Origin: SAR86 cluster bacterium
Lineage (GTDB): Bacteria; Pseudomonadota; Gammaproteobacteria; Magnimaribacterales; D2472
Direction: 5' to 3'
Length of the DNA stretch: 64,000 nucleotides
Assembly (NCBI GenBank): GCA_023703615.1
Contig: CP097971.1
Span: 22,315-86,314 of the forward strand
Shown: one piece after another, positions 54,321 to 63,081 of the stretch
How positions within the stretch are numbered: position 1 is the first letter of the stretch
How the letters are laid out: each line of letters begins with the position of its first letter
Made by a program: the position numbers and the translations under genes
The notes under the pieces: model-generated
What the model saw: the letters and a program-made list of their open reading frames with translations, nothing else
What the model was told of the DNA's origin: nothing
The model's database searches: none

Positions 54321-55683
54321 TAATGTTTATTACTCCAATTCGATCTGATCGAAAAGAGCCTATATATAGTTTTTTATTAATTGGAACAGCAACAGTTGGG
54401 AGACCAAAGACAGTTTTAGAAAAAGAGTACTTGTTCTGCAATGATAATGAACTTTTATCTAATTCGTATATGGAAAACGGAGCTGAACAATTTTTACCAA
54501 CTGTACAATCTCTTAGATCATTTGCTTTAGCATCGAGTGATGTTACCCATATTGAATTATTTGCAATATATGGATTATCTGGTGACTCAACATTATAACT
54601 TGCTATTTTTTTTAATTTATTTAGATCAAATTTAACTAATTTATCGCCTTTGTTGTAGCTAATGTAAATTATGTTTGAGTCTTCATGAAAAGCTATACCA
54701 TTTGGTCCACTTCCTTCAGAATTATGAATTTTCACAAATTCTTTTTGATTCCATTTAACTAAATACCCAGTATTGATTTTCAAAATTGACTGAATTAGCC
54801 ATTTATTAAGAGTTATATTTCTTTGATACATATGAGATGCAAAAAGATCACCATTTTTCTTAAGGCTAACATCATTAAAGTAGTATTTTTCTGGCACATC
54901 TATGCACCCTCTCCATATAATTGACCATCCATTATTTTTAATTAATTCAAACATTTCTATGGTCTCGTTCGGATAATGATTGATAACAGCTATCTGAAAT
55001 CTACCATCATTTCTTTCTATAAGATCAATTCCATGAGGTCCATACCGATCTTCTTGTTTACGTTCACAATTTGAGTTACCCCATTCATTATTTTCGATTT
55101 TGATGTTTGGTATTATTTTTGTATTAGTATCAATTTCAAGAAAAGCAAAATAGCCTGGTTTATGTTCTTCAAATGGTTGAACACCGCCAAATTCAGAAAT
55201 AAAAAGATATTTATTGTCAGGCGTAATAACAATATCCTCGGGATTTTGAAAGTTGCATATTACTGAAATGCTCCCATCAGATTGGCAATTACTAATATCT
55301 TTTTTAGGACCGATATAATCAGTAGAAACAATTAAAAAGGCTAGAAAGATCATAGTCGCCGATATAGGAAGAGAAATCTTATAATAGTGTTTTAATAATA
55401 TTGGCAGCATTTTTTTTATATTTTTGAGAAAAAATATAATGAAGAAACTCCTTATCAAAAGAAGAATACCAAGAATTAAAGTTACCACCATCCACAATCT
55501 TTCATACCACAAAGATTGCATTAAACTAAAGCATGTAAGTGAAATTCCTATAATAAAAGTTATAAGACCAGTTTTATTTAGTTTCTCTGATTTCATTATC
55601 CAATCTGAAATAGACTTTATGATGGATTTAAATAAAATTATTACTGATAGGGATAGGAAGAAAAAGAAATAAAAATAATCCAT
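54313..55683 (-). CDS. Membrane-anchored paraoxonase/SMP-30-like lactonase
   Basis: A 456-aa protein with four to five hydrophobic segments in residues 1-122 and a six-bladed beta-propeller-like domain after them (about 130-456). The second part matches the paraoxonase pattern: E149-D150 in NPEDIVI, H217 in GPHGID, H236 in VINHYP, N270-D271 in FNDVSL, N328 in GPNGIAF and D369-N370 in SPDNPYI. These correspond to the two-calcium ligands and the histidine dyad of PON1. A calcium-dependent lactonase or esterase facing the periplasm is inferred. Paired cysteines (C133/C143, C392/C399) would suit a periplasmic location. It lies eight bases after an alpha/beta hydrolase and overlaps nnrD. Confidence 0.75.
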   Translation of the reverse strand: MDYFYFFFFLSLSVIILFKSIIKSISDWIMKSEKLNKTGLITFIIGISLTCFSLMQSLWYERLWMVVTLILGILLLIRSFFIIFFLKNIKKMLPILLKHYYKISLPISATMIFLAFLIVSTDYIGPKKDISNCQSDGSISVICNFQNPEDIVITPDNKYLFISEFGGVQPFEEHKPGYFAFLEIDTNTKIIPNIKIENNEWGNSNCERKQEDRYGPHGIDLIERNDGRFQIAVINHYPNETIEMFELIKNNGWSIIWRGCIDVPEKYYFNDVSLKKNGDLFASHMYQRNITLNKWLIQSILKINTGYLVKWNQKEFVKIHNSEGSGPNGIAFHEDSNIIYISYNKGDKLVKFDLNKLKKIASYNVESPDNPYIANNSIWVTSLDAKANDLRDCTVGKNCSAPFSIYELDKSSLSLQNKYSFSKTVFGLPTVAVPINKKLYIGSFRSDRIGVININE

Positions 55684-55691
55684 ATGAAGAT

Positions 55692-56582
55692 TTAAAATAA
55701 TCTATTTTTTATTATATCAATAACTTCTAATGGTTTATCCAAGGGAACATGATGCGCAGCATTGGCAACTTCGTTAAAGTCCATAATTCCAGAATACATT
55801 TCTTTAATATTTGTAAGAATATTTCCTGACATCAAAAGGCTGTTTTTTCCATGTATAAATAAAGCAGGACAACTAAATTCAAATTTATAACCAAATAGTC
55901 TCTCAAGACTGCTAAACATATTATCATCAAATTTCCATCTCCAACCTTTATCAGTTTGAGTAATTGAATATTCTGCAATGTATCTTAAGAACCATGTATT
56001 TAAACATTCTTGTTTTGGCATTAATCTGAATCTATTAAGAATAGCGGCTTTGTCACTGTAATACTTGATCATTCTTAGCGGTCCACCCTGGTGTTGTTTT
56101 GGGTCATAATTGGGAGGCATTATGAATGTATCTATCATTATTAAACTATTGATTAGATCTTTTTTTTCTGTTGCTACATAAGCAGCTACTTGACCTCCAA
56201 GTGAGTGACCAATTATAAAAATATTTTCAATATCATTTATTTTTTTTTCCCTTTTTATAATTGAAATAACACATTTTCCAAAATCTTTAATGCTATAGCT
56301 TTCTCTAAAATTTGAATCGCCCATTCCAGGAAGATCAAGAGCTATAACGTGAGATAAATCTAGAAATTGAGGTGCAATCGGGTCCCACCACTTTTTATGA
56401 GCTCCTGTACCATGAATAAAGATAATAAGATTTTTAGAATCTTTTTTTGCTGACCATTTGGTATAAGAGACCTTGCCTTTTGGGTCATCAATAATTATTT
56501 CATCACTTCTAGACTTGATTGCTTCTTTAAACCAATCAGGTGCATTTGATATATCGTCTTTTAGATTGTCAGTAATTATCAT
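55692..56582 (-). CDS. Alpha/beta hydrolase
   Basis: A 296-aa cytosolic alpha/beta-fold hydrolase with no signal peptide. The oxyanion-hole motif is FIHGTGAHKKWW, the nucleophile elbow is IIGHSLGGQVA with the catalytic serine near residue 128, and the histidine is in NAAHHVPLDKP near the C-terminus. The lid region contains a long helical insertion. The substrate is unknown. It is the first gene of the minus-strand run that continues with the paraoxonase-like protein, nnrD, tsaE and amiC. Confidence 0.83.
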   Translation of the reverse strand: MIITDNLKDDISNAPDWFKEAIKSRSDEIIIDDPKGKVSYTKWSAKKDSKNLIIFIHGTGAHKKWWDPIAPQFLDLSHVIALDLPGMGDSNFRESYSIKDFGKCVISIIKREKKINDIENIFIIGHSLGGQVAAYVATEKKDLINSLIMIDTFIMPPNYDPKQHQGGPLRMIKYYSDKAAILNRFRLMPKQECLNTWFLRYIAEYSITQTDKGWRWKFDDNMFSSLERLFGYKFEFSCPALFIHGKNSLLMSGNILTNIKEMYSGIMDFNEVANAAHHVPLDKPLEVIDIIKNRLF

Positions 56583-56614
56583 AAGCAGTATTCTAAGCTA
56601 TATCTAAATTAAAT

Positions 56615-57406
56615 ATGAATAATAATTTAATACTAGCATCAACAGTCTTAGTTCTTAGAGATCTAAATAATAAATTAGAGGTGTTGATGGTTAGAAGATC
56701 AAAAAAACCACCATTTCAGAATTTACACGTTTTTCCTGGCGGTAAAATTGATCATGATGACTCAATCAAAGAGCTTGAAGCTTTTACTGATGGCATAAAT
56801 GACGAAATTGCATCAAATATTCTAGGAATAGAAGATGGCGGCCTTAGTTTTTGGATTGCATCGATTAGAGAATGTTTTGAAGAGGTTGGGATATTATTAG
56901 CTCAAAAAAAATCTGGAGAAAAATTAGACTTTATCTCAAGCGAAAAAACAAAATATGAAAATTACAGAAAGATGTTAGTTAAAAATGAGATCAACCTTTT
57001 AGAGATTTGTCAAAAAGAAGATTTAGTCTTATCAACTGTAAATATTGCTCCACTTTCTCATTGGATAACGCCTAATATAGAAACTAAAAGGTTTGACACA
57101 AGGTTTTTTATTGCATATTTGCCTGAAAATCAAATTGTGAAACACGATGAAGTTGAGTTAACACAGAGCATCTGGATTAATCCATTGGATGCAATTAAAA
57201 AAGCCTACGAGGGAGAAATGCATATGATTATGCCTACAATTAAAAATTTGGAACAATGCAGCAAACATAAAAATGGAGAGGAATTTCTTAGACATCAAAA
57301 GAGCCTTTCTCATAAAGACTTCCCACCGATTTTGCCAAAGTTTTTTAAAAAAAATGACAAGTGGACCAGTCTATTACCAGGTGATCCTGATTATGAAAAA
57401 TATTAG
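56615..57406 (+). CDS. Nudix hydrolase, NUDT19-like with expanded Nudix box
   Basis: A 263-aa Nudix-fold protein. The box is split: FPGGKID at residues 40-46 and IRECFEEVGILL at 84-95 are separated by about 40 residues, some 28 more than in a canonical Nudix box. This expanded form is characteristic of NUDT19-type CoA/acyl-CoA diphosphatases. The C-terminal part resembles the same group (LSHWITPNIETKRFDTRFF). The acyl-CoA substrate is inferred from family. It precedes the metallo-beta-lactamase-fold gene by eight bases. Confidence 0.82.
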   Translation: MNNNLILASTVLVLRDLNNKLEVLMVRRSKKPPFQNLHVFPGGKIDHDDSIKELEAFTDGINDEIASNILGIEDGGLSFWIASIRECFEEVGILLAQKKSGEKLDFISSEKTKYENYRKMLVKNEINLLEICQKEDLVLSTVNIAPLSHWITPNIETKRFDTRFFIAYLPENQIVKHDEVELTQSIWINPLDAIKKAYEGEMHMIMPTIKNLEQCSKHKNGEEFLRHQKSLSHKDFPPILPKFFKKNDKWTSLLPGDPDYEKY

Positions 57407-57414
57407 AATATATT

Positions 57415-58221
57415 ATGGAAATTATAAAAAAAATTACAGCGCCTAATCCAGGAGTCTTTACTGGCGCTGGAACTAATACATATTTAGTTGGAAAAAAAGA
57501 CATTACTCTAATTGATCCTGGACCCAATGACGTTGATCATATAAAAAATATCTTAGATTTAGGAGAGGGTAATATTAAAAGAGTACTTGTTACTCATACT
57601 CACAAAGACCATTCACCTGCAGCAAAACCAATTGCAGAGAAATTAAACGTCCCAAAACTAGGTCAATTAGTCCATGGAGATTCTATTTTTGAGGATGAAA
57701 CTTTTTTACCTGATCAGGTTCTCAAAGATAAAGATATATTAGAGACAGAAGAATATACAATTGAAGTCATTCATACGCCAGGGCACGCATCCAACCATTT
57801 ATGTTTTCTAATTAAGGATCTAAACTGTTTAATTACAGGAGATCATATAATGGATGGCTCAACAGTTGTTATTGCTCCACCTGATGGTTGTATGTCAGGC
57901 TATATTCAATCTCTAAAAAAATTAATAAATTATGAAATTAACTACCTTGCACCGGGTCATGGCGAATATATGTATGAGCCATACACAGTTATTAAATCAA
58001 TAATAGAACATAGACTTAAAAGGGAAGAAAAAGTACTAGACAGATTAAGAAAAAATAATGAATCTAAAATTGAGGACCTTGTTCTATCTGTTTATGATGA
58101 TGTTGATTCAAGACTTCATCCTATTGCGCTTTTAAGCTTAGAAGCTCATTTAATAAAATTAAAAAATGATCAGAAGATTATGTTTTGTGAAGATTCTAGT
58201 CTTTGGAAGAGTCAAGATTAA
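57415..58221 (+). CDS. Metallo-beta-lactamase fold hydrolase, LACTB2-like
   Basis: A 268-aa MBL-fold protein. The metal motif is THTHKDHSPAA (H61, H63, D65, H66), with further ligands in HTPGHASNHL, ITGDHIMDG and APGHGEYM. After the MBL domain a C-terminal winged-helix-like segment ends the protein, as in LACTB2, a single-strand endoribonuclease in mitochondria. Hydrolysis of a thioester would also fit the Nudix partner. The 3' end overlaps the opposite-strand lipoprotein gene by 26 bases. Confidence 0.85.
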   Translation: MEIIKKITAPNPGVFTGAGTNTYLVGKKDITLIDPGPNDVDHIKNILDLGEGNIKRVLVTHTHKDHSPAAKPIAEKLNVPKLGQLVHGDSIFEDETFLPDQVLKDKDILETEEYTIEVIHTPGHASNHLCFLIKDLNCLITGDHIMDGSTVVIAPPDGCMSGYIQSLKKLINYEINYLAPGHGEYMYEPYTVIKSIIEHRLKREEKVLDRLRKNNESKIEDLVLSVYDDVDSRLHPIALLSLEAHLIKLKNDQKIMFCEDSSLWKSQD

Positions 58222-58567
58222 TAATTTCTTTTTCTTCTATCTTTTTCTCAAGTCTTTTTATATCTATTTCTGAATCTAAAGATACATTAGTTATTTCCAT
58301 GGGAAAGTCTTTTTCATTTTCATTTTCTACTCTTAATATAAACAAATCCATGTTGCTCCTTTCAATGCACTCATCCATGTCTTCGTTGGAGATTGAGACA
58401 ATACTACCCTCTCTTACATATATCTCTTGAACTCTTGCAGGCTGTTGCATACAGCGTGCCATAATCATTCCATGTGGCGTCTTATTTGAATCTGGCATGA
58501 TGTCTTTTTCTGTATTTGAAACACAGCTACTTAACGTTAAAAAAGATAGTAAATAAAGTAAACGCAT
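58196..58567 (-). CDS. Hypothetical lipoprotein
   Basis: A 123-aa protein starting with a lipoprotein signal ([15 protein letters not shown], lipidated C15). The mature part has two cysteines (C39 and C63) that could form a disulfide, and ends in a charged helix rich in E and K. I recognise no family. It lies directly after acs on the same strand, so it may be co-transcribed, and its end is antisense to the last 26 bases of the MBL gene. Confidence 0.65.
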   Translation of the reverse strand: MRLLYLLSFLTLSSCVSNTEKDIMPDSNKTPHGMIMARCMQQPARVQEIYVREGSIVSISNEDMDECIERSNMDLFILRVENENEKDFPMEITNVSLDSEIDIKRLEKKIEEKEIINLDSSKD

Positions 58568-60474
58568 TATAAATTTTGTTTATTTTCAATTAATGAATCT
58601 ACTACCAAAGGATCAGCAAGAGTGGTAGTATCTCCAAGATTTGAGAAATCACCTTCTGCAATTTTTCTAAGTATTCTTCTCATTATTTTTCCAGATCTAG
58701 TTTTAGGTAAACCTGGAGAATTTTGTATTAGATCGGGCCGAGCTATTGAACCAATTTCATTCACAACAAATTTTTTTAACTCGTTTAACAAGTCTTCGTT
58801 GAAATTTTCATCATGCATTAAGGTAACAAAAGCATAAATACCTTGACCCTTTATTGGATGTTCAAAACCTACTACCGCAGCTTCAGCAACTTTTGGATGA
58901 AGAACAAGAGCACTCTCAATTTCAGCTGTTCCTAGTCGATGCCCTGAAACATTTAAAACATCATCCACACGACCTGTAATCCAATAATATCCATCTTTGT
59001 CTCTTCTGGCGCCATCACCGGTAAAATATTTATTCGGGTACATTGAAAAATATGTATCTATCATTCTTTGATGATCGCCATAAACACTTCGTATTTGACT
59101 CGGCCATGATTTTTCTATTACTAAGTTACCCGATGCTTCACCTTCAAGAACATTACCACTTTCGTCATAAAGACTTGGTATAACTCCAAAAAAAGGCAGA
59201 GTTGCAGATCCCGGTTTTGTAGGTGTTATACCTGCTATTGGAGAGATTAAAACTGAACCAGTTTCAGTTTGCCACCAAGTGTCAATTATGTCGCATTTTG
59301 AGTTTCCAACTACTGAATAGTACCATTCCCATGCTTCTGGATTTATTGGTTCTCCAACAGTACCTAAAACTCTTAAAGTTTTTCTTTTTGTAGACTGGAC
59401 ATATTCGTCTCCTTGAGCCATTAAAGCTCTTATGGCTGTAGGAGCTGTATAAAAAATATCCAATGAGTACTTATCACATATTTCCCAACACCTTGATGCA
59501 GAAGGATATGTTGGAACACCTTCAAACATTAAAGATGTTGTTGCATTTGATAAAGGACCATAAAGTATATAAGTGTGACCAGTTATCCAACCTACATCAG
59601 CAGTACACCAATATTTATCGTTAGGTTGAATGCCAAATAAGTATTTAAAACTCATGTGTGCACCTAGCAAATACCCAGCTGTGCTGTGAAGAACACCTTT
59701 AGGTTTTCCAGTCGAACCAGATGTATAGAGGATAAATAAAGGGTCTTCAGAATCCATTGGTTCAATTGGACAAATGTTTTCTGCATCCTCATAAAGATCC
59801 TCATACCAAATATCAATATTTGGATTCCAATCTATATTACCGCCTGTTCTTTTAATAACAAGATTGTTGCAAACATCAGGACAGCCCTTTAAAGCTTCAT
59901 CCACATTTCTTTTAAGAGGTATTTTTTTGCCGCCTCTCAAACCTTCATCAGCTGTAATCACAAGTCTACAATCAGCATCAAGAATTCTGTCCTTCAAGGA
60001 TTCAGGAGAAAAGCCTCCAAATACTACAGAATGAATTGCGCCAATTCTTGTACACGCTAGCATAGCGTATGCAACCTCAGGAATCATAGGCATATATATA
60101 CATACCCTTGAACCTTTTTTTATTCCAAGGCTTTTTAAAACATTTGCAAACTTACATACCTCATCATGTAACTCTTGGAAAGTAATATTTTTCGAGTTAT
60201 CTGGATCATCTCCCTCCCAAATTAATGCAATTTTTGTTGCATTCTTTTCTAAATGTCTATCAATACAATTAAGAGAAATATTAGTTTTACCTCCCTCAAA
60301 CCATTTTGAATCACAAAATTCATTATTATGAGTTTTTGAAAAAGGTTCTATCCAATCAAGATTTTCTTGAGCTAGTTCTGCAAAAAATTTTGAGGGGTCA
60401 TCAACAGATTTTTTATACAATTCTTTATAATGATCAAAGTCCCTTATGTGAGGATTAAATACATTATCTTTCAT
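58567..60474 (-). CDS. acs: Acetyl-CoA synthetase
   Basis: Activates acetate through acetyl-AMP, 635 aa. Motifs: the AMP-binding P-loop-like [15 protein letters not shown], the adenine-site WWQTETGS, and the C-terminal SGKIMRR with K596, the lysine that is reversibly acetylated in other Acs proteins. The N-terminal acetyl-CoA synthetase extension is present. The first codon directly follows the stop of the deoxynucleoside kinase gene. With pckA it supports growth on two-carbon substrates. Confidence 0.95.
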   Translation of the reverse strand: MKDNVFNPHIRDFDHYKELYKKSVDDPSKFFAELAQENLDWIEPFSKTHNNEFCDSKWFEGGKTNISLNCIDRHLEKNATKIALIWEGDDPDNSKNITFQELHDEVCKFANVLKSLGIKKGSRVCIYMPMIPEVAYAMLACTRIGAIHSVVFGGFSPESLKDRILDADCRLVITADEGLRGGKKIPLKRNVDEALKGCPDVCNNLVIKRTGGNIDWNPNIDIWYEDLYEDAENICPIEPMDSEDPLFILYTSGSTGKPKGVLHSTAGYLLGAHMSFKYLFGIQPNDKYWCTADVGWITGHTYILYGPLSNATTSLMFEGVPTYPSASRCWEICDKYSLDIFYTAPTAIRALMAQGDEYVQSTKRKTLRVLGTVGEPINPEAWEWYYSVVGNSKCDIIDTWWQTETGSVLISPIAGITPTKPGSATLPFFGVIPSLYDESGNVLEGEASGNLVIEKSWPSQIRSVYGDHQRMIDTYFSMYPNKYFTGDGARRDKDGYYWITGRVDDVLNVSGHRLGTAEIESALVLHPKVAEAAVVGFEHPIKGQGIYAFVTLMHDENFNEDLLNELKKFVVNEIGSIARPDLIQNSPGLPKTRSGKIMRRILRKIAEGDFSNLGDTTTLADPLVVDSLIENKQNL

Positions 60475-61140
60475 TTAAATTATAGAAGGCTGAGGATTTA
60501 TAAAATTTTTACCTTTTGGATTAGACATTATTTTTGTAATGAGATGTTCATAGTCATTTTCATTTGACTCAAGATTTATATCCGCAGCATTTATTATTAA
60601 CAATGGAGCAGATTGATAATCCAAAAAAAACTTTGAATAGGCATCATTTAATCTTTCAAGATAATCAAGCGTTAAATATTGTTCATTTATGTTTCCTCTT
60701 TTTGTAATTCTATTTTTTAATACATCAATTGGAGCTTGCAGATATATAACAAGATCAGGAGTTGGTGCATCTATAGTTATATGTTCATAAACCTTGTCAT
60801 ATAAAGCCATTTCTTCAATTGAAAGATTAACCTCTGCAAATAATCTATCTTTTTCAATAAGAAAGTCAGCTACTCTTACTGTTTCAAATAAACTTCTCTG
60901 TTTTAAATCTTGGATCTGCTGCATCCTTTGAAACAGAAAAAAGAGCTGTGTCGCTAAAGCAGATTGACTAGGGTTCTTATAAAAATTCTTAAGAAATGGA
61001 TTTTCTGCAGGTTGCTCTAAAAAAGCATCGTAATTGAAAGTTTCTGCAAGCTTATTTGCTAATGTTGTTTTTCCAACTCCAATCGGACCTTCAATGGCAA
61101 TATATTTTGGGAGTGGCGTTTCTTCTATTGCAGGTTTCAT
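60475..61140 (-). CDS. Deoxynucleoside kinase family protein
   Basis: A 221-aa P-loop kinase of the deoxyadenosine/deoxycytidine/deoxyguanosine kinase family. Walker A is IAIEGPIGVGKTTLA (G18-T26); the DRLFAEVN segment and KRGNINEQYLTLDYLERLN (LID-like arginine/ERLN region) are family markers. It lies between pcnB and acs, at the place where folK follows pcnB in many gammaproteobacteria. The role is deoxynucleoside salvage; the substrate cannot be fixed. Confidence 0.87.
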   Translation of the reverse strand: MKPAIEETPLPKYIAIEGPIGVGKTTLANKLAETFNYDAFLEQPAENPFLKNFYKNPSQSALATQLFFLFQRMQQIQDLKQRSLFETVRVADFLIEKDRLFAEVNLSIEEMALYDKVYEHITIDAPTPDLVIYLQAPIDVLKNRITKRGNINEQYLTLDYLERLNDAYSKFFLDYQSAPLLIINAADINLESNENDYEHLITKIMSNPKGKNFINPQPSII

Positions 61141-61168
61141 AAATAAATTTTTTTATTTATACAATAGA

Positions 61169-62404
61169 TTATCGCAACTCTTCTAAGAAACCAAATACTT
61201 TAGAACTTTCATTAAAATTATCTTTTTTTAAATTACCAATGAATTTTTTTCTTAAATCTTGATCATTTCTTTGAAAACTGGTCCACCAACTGCCAAGCTG
61301 TTTTTTATCATTTGAAGCTTTTTCTCTAATAAGCAAAAAGTCATATGCAGCTCTAAATCTAGGGTGCTTTAATAATTTATAGGGCTGACTTCCAATTCTG
61401 CTATGAAGCTTAAGCTGAAGAATCCATATATCTTTTATATATGAATGAAATTTTCTAGGGATAGCTGTTAATTGTTGTTGATTTTTTAAAATATTGTCCA
61501 TTGATCTGAAAAATATTCTTATATTTATCTCGTTATTTTTTACACATTTCTTAAGAAGACTTGGCCATAAAAGGGCTGCAATCAAAAAACCCGGAGTCAC
61601 CGAAAGACCATTTTTTATTCTATTGTCCGTATTTCTTAGAGCCTCATCAATAAGATTTTCTGAGAACTTTGACATATTGTGATTAGCATAAACTAAATAT
61701 TTATTTAAATTAAAAGTTTTAAGCTTTGAAAAGTTTTTTTCTGCTGATCCATATAAAAATATTTTGCAGAACTCATCAAACATTCTTGCATTAGAAATAT
61801 TTGATAGGAGATTACCTTTTTTATATATAGCATCTTTAATTCTGTTATCTATTTTAAAATTTAACTTAGTACTAAATCTTATTGCTCTTAAACTTCGTAC
61901 AGGATCTTCTTCAAATCTTTTTTTAGGATCGCCAATTGAAACTATTATTTTTTTTATTATATGTTTGGTTCCATTATGACGGTCCTCAATTTTTTTTGTC
62001 ACTGGACAGTAATATAGTGCGTTTAAAGTGAAATCTCTTCTTTCACAATCATCTTCTAGACTGCCCCAAATATTATCTCTAAGTATTTTGCCCGATGAAT
62101 CAGTAATTAAATCGTCCCCTATAATAGTTTTTTTTTCTCCTGATCTAAAAGTTGCAACCTCTAATAATTCACTTCTATTAAATACGTGAACTAATTTAAA
62201 TCTCTTTCCAATTATTCTGGATGCTTTAAAAATTTTTCTTATTTGCTCAGGAGTAGCATCTGTTGCTATATCAAAATCTTTTGGATCAATACCTGAAAGA
62301 ATATCTCTTATACAACCTCCAACAAGGAAAGCTTGAAATTTATTTTTTTGAAGATCTTTTACAACGGATAGAGCAAACTTACTTATTTTCTTATTATCTA
62401 TCAA
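61169..62404 (-). CDS. pcnB: Poly(A) polymerase I
   Basis: Adds 3' poly(A) tails to RNA to stimulate decay; 411 aa. The nucleotidyltransferase motif is LVGGCIRDILSG with the catalytic DFD pair at D43 and D45, and RRDFTLNALYY follows. A tRNA nucleotidyltransferase is the main alternative, but position next to dksA and the basic C-terminus favour PcnB. The start is TTG 62404: an in-frame stop occurs upstream and the conserved N-terminal helix begins there. Confidence 0.9.
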   Translation of the reverse strand: MIDNKKISKFALSVVKDLQKNKFQAFLVGGCIRDILSGIDPKDFDIATDATPEQIRKIFKASRIIGKRFKLVHVFNRSELLEVATFRSGEKKTIIGDDLITDSSGKILRDNIWGSLEDDCERRDFTLNALYYCPVTKKIEDRHNGTKHIIKKIIVSIGDPKKRFEEDPVRSLRAIRFSTKLNFKIDNRIKDAIYKKGNLLSNISNARMFDEFCKIFLYGSAEKNFSKLKTFNLNKYLVYANHNMSKFSENLIDEALRNTDNRIKNGLSVTPGFLIAALLWPSLLKKCVKNNEINIRIFFRSMDNILKNQQQLTAIPRKFHSYIKDIWILQLKLHSRIGSQPYKLLKHPRFRAAYDFLLIREKASNDKKQLGSWWTSFQRNDQDLRKKFIGNLKKDNFNESSKVFGFLEELR

Positions 62405-62440
62405 ACCAAAACCTGATATAGACGATAATATTTTATATTT

Positions 62441-63025
62441 TTATCCTGTAAGTTGCTTTTCTTTAATTTCATCTAAAGTTTTACAGTCAATACAATGAGT
62501 TGCTGTTGGCCTTGCTTCTAATCTTTTAACACCAATTTCATCTCCGCATGATTCGCACCAACCATATTCATCTTGTTTGATTTGTTCAATGGAAACGGCA
62601 ATTTTATTAATCAACTTCCTTTCACGATCTCTAGTTCTTAATTCAAAAGCAAACTCCTCCTCTTGAGAGGCTCTATCAATTGGGTCAGCGTATGTTTCGC
62701 CTTTAGTTTTTAAATGATCAAAAGTTTTTTGCATCTCTTCTTGTAAGTGTTCTTTCCAATTCAGTAAAACTGCTGTGAAATGCCTTTTCATAGCAGCACT
62801 CATGTATTTTTCATTTTTCTTTGTCTTATATGGAGCAATCTTAGATTTGTTATTTGCAATCTTAGTTACAGTAGTAGTTTTTTTTCTTACAACTTTTTTG
62901 TTTTTTGGAGCTTTTTTAGCAGCTGTTTTCTTTGCAACTGGTTTAGCTTTAGTTTTTGCCTTAATTTTACTTACTACTTTTTTCTTTGCAGGCTTTTGAA
63001 CTTTTCTTGATTTTTTTTCTGGCAT
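62441..63025 (-). CDS. dksA: RNA polymerase-binding transcription factor DksA with lysine-rich N-terminal tail
   Basis: Stringent-response cofactor that works with ppGpp. Residues about 65-194 align with E. coli DksA: YMSAAMKRHF, a coiled coil with the tip DPIDR (D114, D117), and a zinc finger with C157, C160, C178 and C181. Residues 1-60 form a Lys/Ala/Val-rich tail like histone H1 (KKKVVSKIKAKTKAKPVAK), making the protein about 45 residues longer than in E. coli. The neighbour pcnB is conserved. Confidence 0.94.
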   Translation of the reverse strand: MPEKKSRKVQKPAKKKVVSKIKAKTKAKPVAKKTAAKKAPKNKKVVRKKTTTVTKIANNKSKIAPYKTKKNEKYMSAAMKRHFTAVLLNWKEHLQEEMQKTFDHLKTKGETYADPIDRASQEEEFAFELRTRDRERKLINKIAVSIEQIKQDEYGWCESCGDEIGVKRLEARPTATHCIDCKTLDEIKEKQLTG

Positions 63026-63081
63026 TTAATACAAGTAAATATATTTAGGTTGGGAAAAATATCAGATAGTAGAAAAATAAG

